Shown: positions 46,174-58,082, counted from the stretch's first letter. The stretch is DNA of 64,000 nt from Nilaparvata lugens (GCF_014356525.2 NC_052514.1:5793943-5857942), one strand, 5' to 3'. The notes: generated from the letters alone by a model not told the origin. A program made the numbers and translations.

Positions 46174-46429
46174 CTGTAACTAGAGTATACCGACTAAAAT
46201 ATAATACCTTTACTATAACACACTATTCACACTCTAAGGCTCGGTTGCAGAAAGTTTTCTAATTTCTGATCTTGTTTGAATGTCACTCAAACCAATTAGA
46301 GAAACCTTCTTTTTGAAAAAGCCTTTTCTGATTGGTTCTCGTGCCATCTAATCATGATTTAAATTCAACAGGTTTTTGTGCAACCGGGCCTTAGTGTGTA
46401 TAGTATTCTGGTATAATAATAGATAGCCG

Positions 46430-46560
46430 AGTTGACTTAAGGCGTTGCAACCTTCAGTCTGCTACCTAGTCATACCTAGTCTGCAACCTAGTGCTACCTG
46501 GTCACGGGTTCGAATCCTGTCGAATCCCATTAGGCGTAGGCGTTTGATCATCTCTTAATT
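46430..46560 (+). mobile_element. tRNA-derived SINE head (third family)
   Basis: ATAGCCGAGTTGACTTAAGG and GGTCACGGGTTCGAATCCTG resemble A and B boxes of a tRNA-Ser/Leu type. An inner CTACCTAGT repeat pushes them apart, so it is not a functional tRNA. Confidence 0.45.
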
Positions 46561-46661
46561 CACCCTCGCACTTCTCATAGCCCACTGAAAGTTTGTTGCA
46601 GTGCAAACCAAGGCATACTGATAGAGTCGCCTCAATGATGCAACAATCTCTATTTGCATTG

Positions 46662-47228
46662 CATGTTTTTAGTGAGCGATTTTAGGTCATTTCAAACAAT
46701 AAAATAACGTTTCATAACCCTCTAAAGGTGGGCCACCAACCACTCAAGCTTCCATATCTCAGTTAATCTTAAACATTCTGGTACCAATCGATAGGCAATA
46801 AAGTTTACTGAAAAAAGTTATTCTTGTAAAATTTTGTAAAATCAACGGTTACTGAGTTATTTAAGAAACAACATTTCAAATGACCACCATTTTGTTTTAT
46901 GAATTTGAAAAATTATCATTATTTTTATTAGCTTTGTCCAGTTGTTATTTGTATTGCATGTTAATAGTAAGCGATTTTAGGTCATTTCAAACAATAAAAT
47001 AACGTTTCATAACCCTCTAAAGGTGGGTCACCAACCACTAAAGCTGCCATATCTCAGTTAATCTTGAACATTCTGGTACCAATCGATAGGCAACTAAGTT
47101 TACTGAAAAAAGTTATTCTTGTAAAATTTTGTAGAATCAACGGTCTCTGAGTTATTTAAGAAACAGAATTTGAAATGGCCGCTATTTTGTTTTATGAATT
47201 TGAAAAATTATCATAATTTTTCTCTAGC
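46662..47228. repeat. Two-unit tandem repeat (~295 bp)
   Basis: GCGATTTTAGGTCATTTCAA occurs at about 46678 and 46972. The units match through to TTTGTCCAGTTG, with differences such as CAACATTTCAAATGACC against CAGAATTTGAAATGGCC. Non-coding. Confidence 0.8.
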
Positions 47229-47284
47229 TTTGTCCAGTTGTAAATGATCGTGCAGAGTTTCAATTTCGTATGTCTTCTTCTTCT

Positions 47285-47365
47285 TTCAAACAGGGATTAG
47301 GCTATTGCCTGTTCCGACTCACATTCAGCTTGTAATTAGAATGAAAAAATAATAATAAATAAAAT
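47285..47365 (+). repeat. Retroposon 3' end (AACAGG family)
   Basis: AAACAGGGATTAGGCTATTG and CCTGTTCCGACTCAC, then AATAATAATAAATAAA. Outer stem reduced to CAAACAGG/CCTGTTCCG. It abuts a minus-strand LINE fragment tail to tail. Confidence 0.5.
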
Positions 47366-47442
47366 CTATAGATAAATAACATCGATATAATCTTATCTAA
47401 TATCATCACTATCATCATAAGCATCACTACAATCTACTGTTT

Positions 47443-47709
47443 TTATTTTATAATAAATATAATGATCATTGCCATCTTTCGCGTGGCCTGCCTATGTCTC
47501 TTTTGGGTACCGGGTTTATACTTGAAAATTCTGTGAGGAAGCCTATCAGCTGACATTCGTTCCACATGCTCTTTCCATTGCTGACGATAAGATGCAACTC
47601 TCTCATTCAGGCAGGAGATATTCAGCTCTTTCCGCATATCCTCATTCCTGATGTGATCTCTTCTGTCACAGCCCTTAGCTCTGCGAAGAAATCTCGTATG
47701 TTCATCCAT
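47443..47709 (-). pseudogene. LINE reverse transcriptase C-terminal fragment
   Basis: An 88-codon frame with RRDHIRNEDMRKELNISCLN, then SYRQQWKEHVERMSADRLP and YKPGT. The pattern RNE(D/E)xRxELxI...W.EHxxRM....P is the usual C-terminus of many insect LINE polyproteins, after the polymerase. All upstream domains are absent. Confidence 0.6.
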
Positions 47710-48000
47710 TATTTAGAAGAAAAATAATGGGTGGAAAAAGCAAAATGGCCGCTGTGTGAGTAACTGAAGACTTTCAGACAATTTAAATATGATATTTGGA
47801 CATGTTTTTTACCCAGCAACAATTCCCTGCCTAGAGTATTGATAGAGAGCTCAGAAACATCCTATATCTATATAACTCTAGTCATATCAATTCCCATATT
47901 GAGAATTCACTCTCATAACTGTAATAAAATATTTGGAAAATTCAATTGAATTCCATGGCGTAATTTCATTAGAATATTATAGAGAAAAATGATCACTCAC

Positions 48001-48993
48001 CTCTCGTTTTAGCGCGTCACAATTCTTGATAGCAACTATAGCACCTGACATGAAAAAGAACGCCCTCAGACACAGAAAAACTCCATAATTAAGTTCCTTG
48101 TTGGTATGATTACTGAAATACCCGTTCCTTATCTGCTTCTGTGTCACTACAATCGCTATCAATGAACTGGAACCGATCACAAAGTTACAAACCACTAGAG
48201 TCAAACAGGTACACACCTGTAACCCAAACACATTGTTGAAAGCCTCCAGAGAATCCGTCAGAAACTTATGGACTTTGTTCAGGTTCCTGATTCTTTCAGA
48301 AGTGGTTTTCTTTGAGTTTAGGTTGGGGTTGAAGATAGAATGTTTCCGGTTGATTGCCACGCAGGAGAACTCATTGAAAGGGTTTTGGGGGTTTGCTGGA
48401 GGTATCAGGAACTCCGGGAAACGATGGCTCAAATCTCTTACATGCCAGTTGAAGTGTTGAAATTTTCTACATAATTCACTCATTATCCCTATGAAAAGTA
48501 TGTTTAGAACACAAAGTCTTGCACTAAATATTGAGAATAAGTAGAACATGTTACCAAACCTCCAGTAGGAGAACATAAACATTACACCACATGAAACCAC
48601 AAGAAGGAGTATCTTCAAAACCTGCATTTTCCGAGTCTGGTAACTTCTTTGATTCACATTCAACTGGTACAACTTTACCTCTGCACGATGTATGGTATCC
48701 CAGTAGCTTGCAATGTCTGAGCTGTATATAAACGGGCTGACTACCATTGATAGGAGGGTGACAAGTTTGAGAATGTCGTAGAAGGACATAAGATGGTGGA
48801 TTAGTCGTTCAAATGGTCTAGTGTTCCAGAGGATCTTGGATAAGTTGTAGTATCCAAGGTAGAAGGCGTACAAAAGAACGACGATTGTAGAGCTGACTGT
48901 TAGTTGGTGGGTGGGGCCTGTGAAAGGGTACAAACCCAAGGCTTCGGCGAGGAGCAGGGTTGGTTTCAGGAATATTTCTGAGTTGGATTTCAT
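48001..48993 (-). CDS. Gustatory receptor Gr2, exon 1 (7TM chemoreceptor)
   Basis: 331 codons ending at donor GTGAGT in phase 0. Same layout as Gr1: ALGLYPFTGP near the start, six hydrophobic segments, FQHFNWHVRDLSHRFPEFL, IPPANPQNPFNEFSCV, NNVFGLQVCTCLTLVV and SGAIVAIKNCDALKRE at the end. Gr1 and Gr2 share long identical stretches in the second half, so they are paralogues by local duplication, 18 kb apart on one strand. The start MKSNSEIF was preferred over an upstream in-frame M at 49044 by comparison with Gr1. No later exon was found. Confidence 0.88.
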
Positions 48994-49112
48994 GTTGGGT
49001 GCTGAATTTTCTAGAATTATATTTATTCGACAACACAATTCCACAGGAATCTATCAAAGGTCTCCCAGATATTCCCCACAGCACAAATCTCGAAGTATCT
49101 CTCAAGTTTTTT

Positions 49113-49216
49113 TTGGTTAGTTTATCAGAGATTGAAAATTGTGTAACAACAGAAACCAGTCTTTTTAGCTATTCTGCTAAGATCTGTGATTTTTGGCAAT
49201 TTCTTAGTCTTTTTAT
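49113..49216 (+). repeat. Single hammerhead-like unit (CCGGTTTCGGTT family)
   Basis: TATCAGAGATTGAAAATTGT, then AACAACAGAAACCAGTC and GGCAATTTCTTAGTC align with units at 24560-24645 and 59500-59580. It lies just upstream of Gr2. Confidence 0.5.
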
Positions 49217-49633
49217 CTTATATCTCTCAAATAGTGTTCCCTTGTATTTTCTCAAACGTCTTTCAGAATATTGTCTGGAAATAATTAAAAGTTAGTATTT
49301 TCAACTATGAAATAGTACAATCAACAACTAATTTCATAAGATAATAATAGTTTGTTACAATCTTATTTGTGATTTTTATCAGAACTATCGTGTTGTTGGA
49401 GTTGATTGTGATCCTTGATAACAGTTATGAGTTTCTTGTGTTTTAATGTATTCATTCGAATGGGTTTTTATGTTTTCTCATCAATTGAGTTAGCCGTATG
49501 CCACTGGTTCGAAACGTTGTCTCAAGAGAGGAAAACTTGTTTATGTAACATGATCTAGATATATTATCTTCAAGATGTCAGTCCTGGCTGTCTAGAAATA
49601 GTCGTTCTATAATAACTCTCACATAATTGACCT

Positions 49634-49865
49634 AGCGAAGTGAGATCTAAGATTCAAGTCGACGGTTTGGCATTTCTCTTAATGTTAAAATGTTATATGT
49701 TTTTATGTTGCGCATTTACGGCGAAACGCGGTAATAGATTTTCATGAAATTTGACAGGTATGTTCCTTTTAAAATTGCGCGTCGACGTATACACAAGGTT
49801 TATCGAAACTTTGCATTTCAAGGATAATATGAAAGGAAAAACGAGCCTCCTTCATCCGCCAATAT
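49634..49865 (-). repeat. Dispersed repeat (CGTTTCGCCGTAAATGCG family), copy 3
   Basis: Inverse of 21480-21690, including GCGAAGTGAGATCTAAGATT and TTACGGCGAAACGCGGTAAT. Non-coding. Confidence 0.7.
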
Positions 49866-49924
49866 TAGAGTAGAAATCAGACTAATTATTCATCATAAAT
49901 CAGCTGTTTAGTGGACTATATACT

Positions 49925-50060
49925 ACCCGTTCAAAAACACGAACATCATAAAAATTTATCTTTCCATCAACGTTAGTAGACAGTTGACTATAATACTACC
50001 CGTTCAAAAACATCGAACATCTTGAAAATATATATTTTTCCATCAATGTTGTAGACAGTT
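49925..50060. repeat. Short tandem duplication (~70 bp)
   Basis: ATACTACCCGTTCAAAAACA (49920s and 49990s) with CATCAACGTT / CATCAATGTT and GTAGACAGTTG repeated. Non-coding. Confidence 0.55.
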
Positions 50061-50626
50061 GCAGTCAGTCCTGAATCGCTCACACTCACATTCCGGGACG
50101 ACACGTCACGGTACGATAGGACAGAAAGCTCTATGTTTATTTAGGATTTTTTCTAGACATTTTAAATTGGAAAATAATTCATTAATTTTTGAAAACATAA
50201 CAACAGGTCAATGTAACTTCTTGAGCGCGAGGTCTACTGTTCACAGAACTACTAGTAGTTGTCTTACATTAACCCTCACACAATCAAGATTCTACTTGTA
50301 TCAGGAACAATATTGTGCATAGAGTACTATGCGCATGGGCAATATGAATATTCTGCTTTATAATACTATCGTCTGAAGCAATTGAGCTTGGGATTTATTT
50401 GTGTATCGAGTAGCAATTTTTCTTTTTCATTCATTTATTCCACATAAATTACAAGATAAATCAATGAACTTCACAATATGCACTGCAATAATTAAATTTA
50501 TGTACAAAATCGAATATTATGAACTACTTCCCAAAAAGAGCAAACATGAGCCCGGGGAAGGAGCCAGCTGGACTATTATGCATTATGTGACGAACATAGA
50601 TTATTTTATAGATTTACTAGCCTTCA

Positions 50627-50940
50627 GGCTCGCTCCGCTCGCCATATCCGTCTAGCCAGGGGGCTCCACCCCCTGGACCCCCGTAAAAAATTAGATCAGC
50701 GGGCTCGCTTCGCTTGCCATATCAGGCGATATAATATTCCCAGTAATAGCTCTGATTGAAGTAGCAGTGCCCAATCAATTTTTCCGCAATAAATGCATTT
50801 CAATCTTCAACTTAATGCCAACCTGACAAAATTATTAATTTAGTTACCAGTTAACAACTGTTTCGAAGAGGTACTCTCTCTAGATTATAGTTCTATATCA
50901 ACATTTATGGTATGGACATTTTTCAATTATAATAATTAAG
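50627..50940 (-). mobile_element. Helitron-like element, copy 3 (truncated)
   Basis: The 3' end CTAG (50627-50630, minus strand) is followed by host T as in the other copies. The body (CAATCAATTTTTCCGCAATA, TTTCGAAGAGGTACTCTCTC) matches 43490-43700. The TC start and the CACTCACTCA block are missing. Confidence 0.55.
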
Positions 50941-50988
50941 AGTGATGATTTCTTGATCCATTCCGAGCTGCTTTGTATTAACACACTC

Positions 50989-51057
50989 TTTTTTATGTAT
51001 TTAAACACGACATGCAGTCCATAATGGACTGCATGTCGTGTTTAAATACATAAAAAA
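50989..51057. repeat. Perfect 69-bp palindrome (34-bp arms, 1-base centre)
   Basis: 50989-51022 is the exact inverse of 51024-51057 around A51023; the core is CATGCAGTCCATAATGGACT. It adjoins the end of repeat R7 (51058 on). No mismatch in 34 pairs. Confidence 0.92.
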
Positions 51058-51800
51058 TAATCAGGACATTATAATTGATTACATGAAATAATTATAACCA
51101 TTCGATACTCATAATAATGATTGATCAAGCATTCAACATAATAGGACAACTTCACTCAAAGAGTATATCCTTTCTTCAAATATCTACTTCCTCAATTTGG
51201 CATAAATTAAGTTTTAATCATCAAATTGCACATCCGATGAGATGGTTTCCAACTACTTTAAACATAATCAGGACATTAAAATTGATTACATGAAATAATT
51301 ATAACCATTCGATACTCATAATAATGATTGATCAAGCATTCAACATAATAGGACAACTTCACTCAAAGAGTATATCCTTTCTTCAAATATCTACTCCTCA
51401 ATTTGACATAAATTTTAATCATCAAATTGCACATCCGATGAGATGGGTTTCAACCACTTTTAACATAGCAAGTTTGATATCTAGCACTTGATGTATAGCA
51501 ATAATTCCACCTAAACAAACAATATCCTTTGGCGAGTATCCTCTCTCCAAGGTCAACATTTTGTGAGCTTTTCGATCACGTGTGGGCTTCCTCTCCGTAT
51601 GAGCAAACATTTTGACATTGAAGGAGTGAGTGAGTGACATCGCAGGTATATAGTTGGATTCATTGATAACTGTCAGCTTTGGCTTGATGGGTAGCATTGA
51701 TGGGATATTAAAGAATGCTGACAGAATAGCAGCTGACATTTCTGTGTCAGACGAAACACAACTTCACATTATTGTCAAATTGACATGAAACTGACATGCC
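51058..51800 (-). repeat. Dispersed repeat R7, copy 2, intact
   Basis: Inverse of 33480-34200 plus the piece after the LINE. Two ~206-bp tandem units (starts at 51059 and 51265) precede the part with the conserved short frame (51422-51739, minus). It shows what the locus at 34.2 kb looked like before the LINE. Confidence 0.78.
51422..51739 (-). CDS. Conserved short ORF inside repeat R7 (unknown)
   Basis: 105 codons from MSAAILSAFF. The stretch MLPIKPKLT, then HTERKPTRDRKAHK and LTLERGYSPKDIVC, is kept in the copy at 33603-33827 despite small shifts. No signal peptide, helix bundle or family is recognised. It may be a fragment of a transposon protein, or only reflect high DNA identity between young copies. 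Confidence 0.3.
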   Translation of the reverse strand: MSAAILSAFFNIPSMLPIKPKLTVINESNYIPAMSLTHSFNVKMFAHTERKPTRDRKAHKMLTLERGYSPKDIVCLGGIIAIHQVLDIKLAMLKVVETHLIGCAI

Positions 51801-52659
51801 TGTTCAATTCTGTTAATAATGTGGAAGTATGTGTCGTAGTATCATAACAGAAGCGATAAGAGTATTAGTGATGATTGGAAGTATGAATTCGATTATGGTC
51901 ACTGCTATTATTTCGTGAAAATTGTTAAGTTGTTTATGATAGGTCAGAGTTGTAAGATGTTTGTGAAAAAATTATCATTTTCCAATTATTCACTCTGTAA
52001 TTTTTCGTATTCTTGAGTTTTTTCTTCTCTGACCGATATTGATTGTACATAATTTACATTTCTAATCATTGCTGAATCATATAGGAATCATCCCTTATTG
52101 ATAATAACTTGTATTAACAATAATAATTCAATCAAAACTTGTTATTTTGATACATTTTGAATGAATAAATGAATTGCACAGTGCACCATAGTAATTCCTC
52201 TCTCGACTCGCAATGATCTATTAAGAAATAGCTTCCCAGTCTCTGTCTGATGTCCCAATATTCCAAATTAGTTTCTCAAGATGACAAGCTCCATCATGGA
52301 GACCCATTACAAACTGTCAGCATTGGCTAAATGGAAAGTATTGATATTCTATATAAGGATTGCAGACAGTCTCACTATATCAAACTTGAAGCCTTCAAAA
52401 CCACATTAACATAATAGCTTTTCCGAAGGAATCACGTGACTTTAACCTGTCAATCATTCCTACTATTCTGAGAAAATGATTGAGTTTTCCTTCTAGGTTT
52501 TCTTTGCATCGTTGCATCTTGGAGTACCCGTTTTCCACTGTGACGTAATTGGGAAATCTATGGTGAGATTCACTTCATACTGTCAGTTTTCTCAATTGAT
52601 AGGATCAATGCTTCTTATTCAATCAATGCTGACAGATTGGATAGAGGAATGATCTATTT

Positions 52660-52835
52660 TCTATTAACCATAGACAAAAATTGCATGAGAAGATATCTCA
52701 CGGTATAGGTTACTTAAATTTCAAAATTCTGTGAAAATCTGTTAACTCAAGCCGATAATTATTGTTGATTACTGTCTATTATTACTTTTTTGTTGGGTTG
52801 AGAGTGTAAGAACACTGTGCATGAGAAACTACTCA
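52660..52835. mobile_element. M1-family MITE, partial copy
   Basis: CCATAGACAAAAATTGCATG and AGAAGATATCTCACGGTATA match the left end of 8613-8900, then ACTCAAGCCGATAATT. The right end is missing and a tandem array follows. Confidence 0.55.
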
Positions 52836-53650
52836 ACTCAGCGAGCTGAACAGAAAAGCTTGTAATACATTTTTTGTGGGAAACAAATTTAAATGTGTCC
52901 CATATATTTGGCGGGGCACAGGGTGGCCGGGAGGCAGAATTTGAAAAGTCAGGAGGTTTTTCGTAGCCTCCAGTGTAATATGCAACAGATTTGGTGTTCA
53001 ATTTTCACAGCGAACTCATAGTTTTGGATGAGAATTTTTCGCATTTGGAAAAACTTCAAATTTTCGATCAAAACTCAATTTCCCAGGTCGCCATTTGAAT
53101 TTGGTTGTAATTTGGCTATGGCTATATTGGCTAACTTAACTTGGCGAGCTTAACAAAAAAGCTTGTAATAGATTTTTGTGGGAAACAAATTTAAATGTGT
53201 CCCACATATTTGGTGGAGCACAGGGGTGCCGTGGTGCAGAATTTGGAAGCTTCTCCCTATCCTTCAGTGTAGTATGCAACAGATTTGGTGTTCAGTTTTC
53301 ACAGCGAACTCATAGTTTTTGCTGAGAATTTTGCGTTTCTGAGAAAACTTCAAATTTTCGATGAAAACTCGATTTCTTGGGTTGCCATTTGAATTTGGTC
53401 AAAATCGAACCATGGATATAGGCTTATCTCCGGGAGCTGAACAAGAAAGCTTCTATCGAATTTTCTGTACAAGGCTGATTTGAAGGTGTCAAAAATTTTT
53501 GGGGGCTCTAGGGGTGCCAGGGGAGTAAAATTTTTGTGATTTTGAGGTTTTCCCATAGTTTTTTCTTCAGTGTGTTGTCCAGCTGATTTTGAGGTGAGTT
53601 CTCCGACGATCAGCCGTGGATTTTTTGTAATTTGAAGTTTTAATATAATA
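52815..53650. repeat. Tandem array, three ~300-bp units
   Basis: Units start at about 52820, 53120 and 53425. Shared landmarks are GAAAGCTT or AAAAGCTT, a GGGGCACAGGGTGGC-type block, TATGCAACAGATTTGGTGTT and CAAATTTTCGAT. The third unit is the most divergent. The minus frames (PPCAPPNIWDTFK, LAPLEPPKIFDTFK) repeat with the DNA and are not taken as genes. Confidence 0.75.
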
Positions 53651-53659
53651 AGACTCTTT

Positions 53660-55515
53660 AATATAATAAGATGATAATACGATAATAATATCTATAATGA
53701 TACACACTGCATAGAATCCGAAACAGGGTTAAAAATAAACTTCCAGAATTTCCTATGCAAAATATTTATTCGAACTTAACAATACAATTTACACAAAATA
53801 CACGTTCAGAAACTCGTACAGATCGCCATATTGTAGACAAATTACAGTATTTACACACAACAAACATTCAATCCTTAATAATCGATGATGAAAGTTGAAA
53901 AATACATCTAAATCTATCTCTATTACAAATCTGATTCACTACAAACTGTCAGTATCAATTGAATGGGAAGCATCCGATGTTACTCATAAGGGATGCTGAC
54001 ATTTTAAAGTGAATTTCGTTACACGAATAGTTTTAGAAGTAATAATATTCGAGAGGAAAATCAACTATCATATATTATACATCAAGTATTCACAAAATTC
54101 TGAGAAAATATCTAATTAATTATCACATTCATATTTTATATAATTATATTATGCGTAGTTGAGAGTATAGGTAAGTTATAAGCTCTTCATTTTATACATT
54201 CTAATGAATTATGTACGCTAGCCTACTTATAAATATCAATACTAAAATTATTATAATATTAAAATTTTTAAAAATGAAACTTATCTCATAAACAGATTTA
54301 TGAATCATGAGTTTGAACCAGTTTACGTTTGATCGACCGTTACGTTGAGTTTGATGGTCTTTCAATTCCCAATTATGATTTCCTTCATCAGAGAGTTGAA
54401 ATATTGTTAATGAGAGATAAGTTTTAATCGAAGTTTATACCATCCATTCGAACTAGTTCATTCTAGTAGACTAATACAAGTTATATTTAGTTCTAGTTCA
54501 GAATCAAATCAACAACATTCTGTCAACTTGGAATGGAATTATCATGGAATATAGACTGCTATCACATCATTTTGATGCAGAGTGTATAATCATATCCAAA
54601 GATTCACTGGAATAATATTATACTATAAATTTTGCTCTATTTTGGATAATGAGTTCTCTGTTTGGCTAATGGTAGTACATTGAGTGCATAATGAGCTTGA
54701 GCAGTCTAGCCAACTACTTACAGCACAACCTGTCTGCTGAATTCTTGTAAAACTGAAAACTGTTGAAAACTTAAATTTTTTTCTTCATTTGATACACCAA
54801 GTACCTTATCAAAAAAGTTGTATACTCAGGTTAAATGTATCTTATAGCACTAATTGTCCGTTGAATTCTTCTAAAACTGAAAACTGTTGAAAACTCAACA
54901 TTTTTCCTTGATTTGATATCCTATGTCGATATTTTGAAAAATTCATATTTTAGTTTATTTTTTATAACATCACAATACGCTTTTTGAGACGAAGTGAGAA
55001 AGTTTGTAATTCATGAGTTTCAATCAATAAAATTTGAATTAATTCAGGAGAATTTGTCATTCTTCGAGATCACAGAAAACTTCAGATTATATCCTCTATC
55101 TGAGTTGCCAAATCTTCATTTCTTATGAAAAATTCAAGACAAATTTGTAATTGTAAGTGGATTAAAAGTCGCTGAAGAATAAGTTCTGGAGAAAAGACTG
55201 TTTGATAAAAATATAATTGTAACACATGAACGTCTTTAGACAACCAATCTAAAACTAATGGCATAATTTAATTTATCCTGTTATGATAAAGTTGTGCGTG
55301 CTTACAGAGTGAATACAAATATTAAAAACATCAATATTAACACTCGCAATTGAATAATAATCGATAATTTCATATGATAAGTTTCTACGATAGCATTTGA
55401 ATCGTATCCACTACAATAATCCACACTATGTTTTTGGCAGCGTTTAATAAATAGGCGTATGAATACTCAATTAATGCCTATTTATATCAAACATTGTATG
55501 ATAACATTAAATATA
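53660..55515. other. AT-rich, no supported gene
   Basis: The only structure I see is a two-unit repeat at 54720-54930 (GAATTCTTGTAAAACTGAAA and GAATTCTTCTAAAACTGAAA). Short frames are not supported. Confidence 0.5.
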
Positions 55516-55517
55516 TA

Positions 55518-56842
55518 CAAGGTGCGGCAGGAACGATTAAGCAGTTTGTTTCCATTGTCACATCAGCTGTGATAAAGTTACAAATTTCCACATGGTCTGT
55601 TTTTGTTTCTTAGTTAACCCCATTCCAGTAGCCAACATGATTTGGACCGGTGCTCATCGTGGTTTTGCCGTTCGCGCTTATTATGAGAACAATAAATCTG
55701 TGATCGCTACACAACGAGCTTTTCGACGACAGTTCAACATTCCACGCAACAACGCCGTTCCGAATGCAAACACAATTCGGTCATGGATTCGGCAGATGGA
55801 GGAAACTGGTAGTACACTGAAAACAATAATACACATTGTCGTCGCAAGTCCATTAGAACGCCAGAAAATGTGCAGAGGGTAAGAACAGCATTCGAACAAT
55901 CACCGGAACGCTCTGCTCGACGACATTCTCTTGCATTGGGGATTTCAGACCGCAGTTTAAGAAGGATTTTACATTTCGATTTAAAGTTTCATCCTTTTAA
56001 AATAATGATTGCTCAAGAATTACGCCCAGTAGACTACGCCAACCGACAAAATTTGTGTGAGCAAATGCTTGCTCAAATCCCTCCACATGCAGCTTTTTTT
56101 AGTAGTGACGAGGCACATTTTCATCTTAGTGGGTGCGTGAATAAGCAAAATTTTCGCTACTGGGCTGAAGAAAACCCTCGAATTATTCATGAAAGACCTC
56201 AACATTCTCCTAAAGTGACGGTGTGGTGTGCCATATCACAATTTGGCGTGGTTGGCCCTACTTTTTTGAGGAGGAAGAAGTGACCGTGACAGTGAATTCC
56301 CAACGTTATGTTTCGATGTTGAGAAACTTTCTGCAACCCAAATTAGAAGAGATGGTTGAAGAACACGGGCTGGCGGATTTGTGGTTCCAACAAGATGGAG
56401 CTACTGCTCACACAGCTCGAATTTCACTAGACGTTTTGAGAGAGATGTTTCCGGGACGCCTAGTCTCTTTGAGAGGTGATGTTGGGTGGCCTGCGCGGTC
56501 ACCAGATCTGAGCATTTGCGACTTTTTTCTTTGGGGATATCTGAAGGAAAGGGTTTTCAAAGGCCGCCCTCACACTCTAGCAATGTTGAAACAGCGGATT
56601 ATTGACGAAGTGAATGCCATTCCCCGCGATATGTGTGCAAGAGCTGCTGAAAACTTCAGAGATCGCCTTCAACAATGTATTGATGCTAACGGTCGCCATC
56701 TTCAGGACATAATTTTCAAAAACTAAGTAATATAAAATGGTATATTGAACCGCTTCAGAAAATAAAAACATGTTTCCATTATATATCCTGAGTCACTTTT
56801 TATTACTCCTAAAAAATGCTTAATCGTAGCTGCCGCACCCTG
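55518..56842 (+). mobile_element. Mariner-like transposon with ~25-bp TIRs
   Basis: The left end CAAGGTGCGGCAGGAACGAT and right end (inverse CAGGGTGCGGCAGCTACGAT) are inverted repeats with few differences, each next to TATATA, consistent with TA target duplication. The length is 1325 bp and it holds one broken transposase. Copy structure is full length, so it was inactivated by point indels, not by truncation. Confidence 0.88.
55637..56726 (+). pseudogene. Mariner-family transposase, DD41D type, two frameshifts
   Basis: ATG at 55637 opens MIWTGAHRGFAVRAYY and an N-terminal helix-turn-helix region. The frame shifts near 55820 (after GSTLK) and again near 56262 (a base lost before TTTTTTGAGGAG). 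The catalytic residues are D in SSDEAHFHLSG, D in WFQQDGATAHT, and D in SICDFFLWG, with 41 residues between the last two. This spacing is that of the DD41D (rosa/Visitor) group, not classic DD34D mariner. The end is DIIFKN. Confidence 0.88.
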
Positions 56843-56989
56843 TATATACATAGTGTTTATAGTTATGCACTAAGCTGGTATCACATTCAAAACCACGCAT
56901 CATCATCAACATTTTATTTTAAAGGAATAATGCGTGTTATAGAATACAGTATTCAACTGGATATAGGCTACTGTCGGAACATACGAAAA

Positions 56990-57372
56990 TTAGAAACTCG
57001 AGATACTTGTTTCAGTTGTTATACTATCATGAATCTTAGATAAATTGAAACTAATTTGAAGAGCAGAAGTATTTGTCCTGATGGCCGAGCGCTGTTTATT
57101 GGTGGAAACCGTGACCTTTCAAGGTGAACGTCTGTCATTGGACTAGCCAAGCCCCTCCCACATTAACGGTTCACAAAGTCTAGGCCAATAACGTTCACCT
57201 TGATAGGTCACGGCTTCCTCCAGAAGCGATGCTCAGCCTAGCATAAATAATACCGCTGCTCTTTACTTTAGTTTCAGTTAACCAAAGATTGATAATGGTT
57301 TAACAAGATAAACTGGTATTTATAGATTTTTCAGTTAATCTGCGGTTTGACAATCTCTAGTCTTTCTATTCA
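56990..57372. mobile_element. Foldback with two layers of inverted repeats
   Basis: Outer arms (about 56998-57075 and 57245-57320) share AGTTTCAGTT and GAGCAG-type blocks and resemble old hammerhead-like units (TTTCAGTTGTTATACTATCA). Inner arms (about 57100-57140 and 57185-57222) contain CCGTGACCTTTCAAGGTGAA and its near inverse. The inner part is related to 18110-18200. Confidence 0.5.
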
Positions 57373-58082
57373 GTATGGTTAACTACCTCAACATCGGCTC
57401 CACAACAGTACTATCCATACGACAGTATTAAACACTTATGATACCTGATCACTGCAAAATGGAAAATCTTTAAACAATGTACCGTATTAATCATCAGCTA
57501 TTACTTCGGTGAATGATATCATTTACTCTGAGTTATAAGCAATCGATTGATTCCACATAATTATCCTTGGATGCTATTACTATTTTCACTGGTTTAACAG
57601 TTTCTACAATTATAAAAACATCCCGATATAGCGGTTAATCTTCCATTAAATGTCAGAATTAATTGGCACATTCTGGAATACAATATTTTAAACAAAAATA
57701 ATTGTAAACAATAAATACTATTATTCCCACTTATTTCCAATCACTCAAAACTGTTTGGCTTTCCAAGATATTACTATTCTACAAATAGTAATTACGTAGT
57801 CTATAGTAATTACAAATAGTAAATACGTTACCTCGGTTTCCGGATTTGATATGAAATGTATTAGAACAGAATTCACATTCTACAAATGTGTTACAGAATT
57901 TGAATCATGTGCGTTTTTTATCATCATATACATCATCGTTACATTTTTATCAAATATACATTTGTATAATCCATTCTATTCATCTTCTTGATATCTTTTG
58001 TGAAATTTGTCTCGTCTCATCAACCATTATTATCAATATTACTGAAAATAGAATTGGATAATACGGTAATAAGCTAGTCCAT

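Noticed and set aside
56020..56205. Minus-strand frames within the mariner element.
   Set aside because: Antisense shadows of the transposase.
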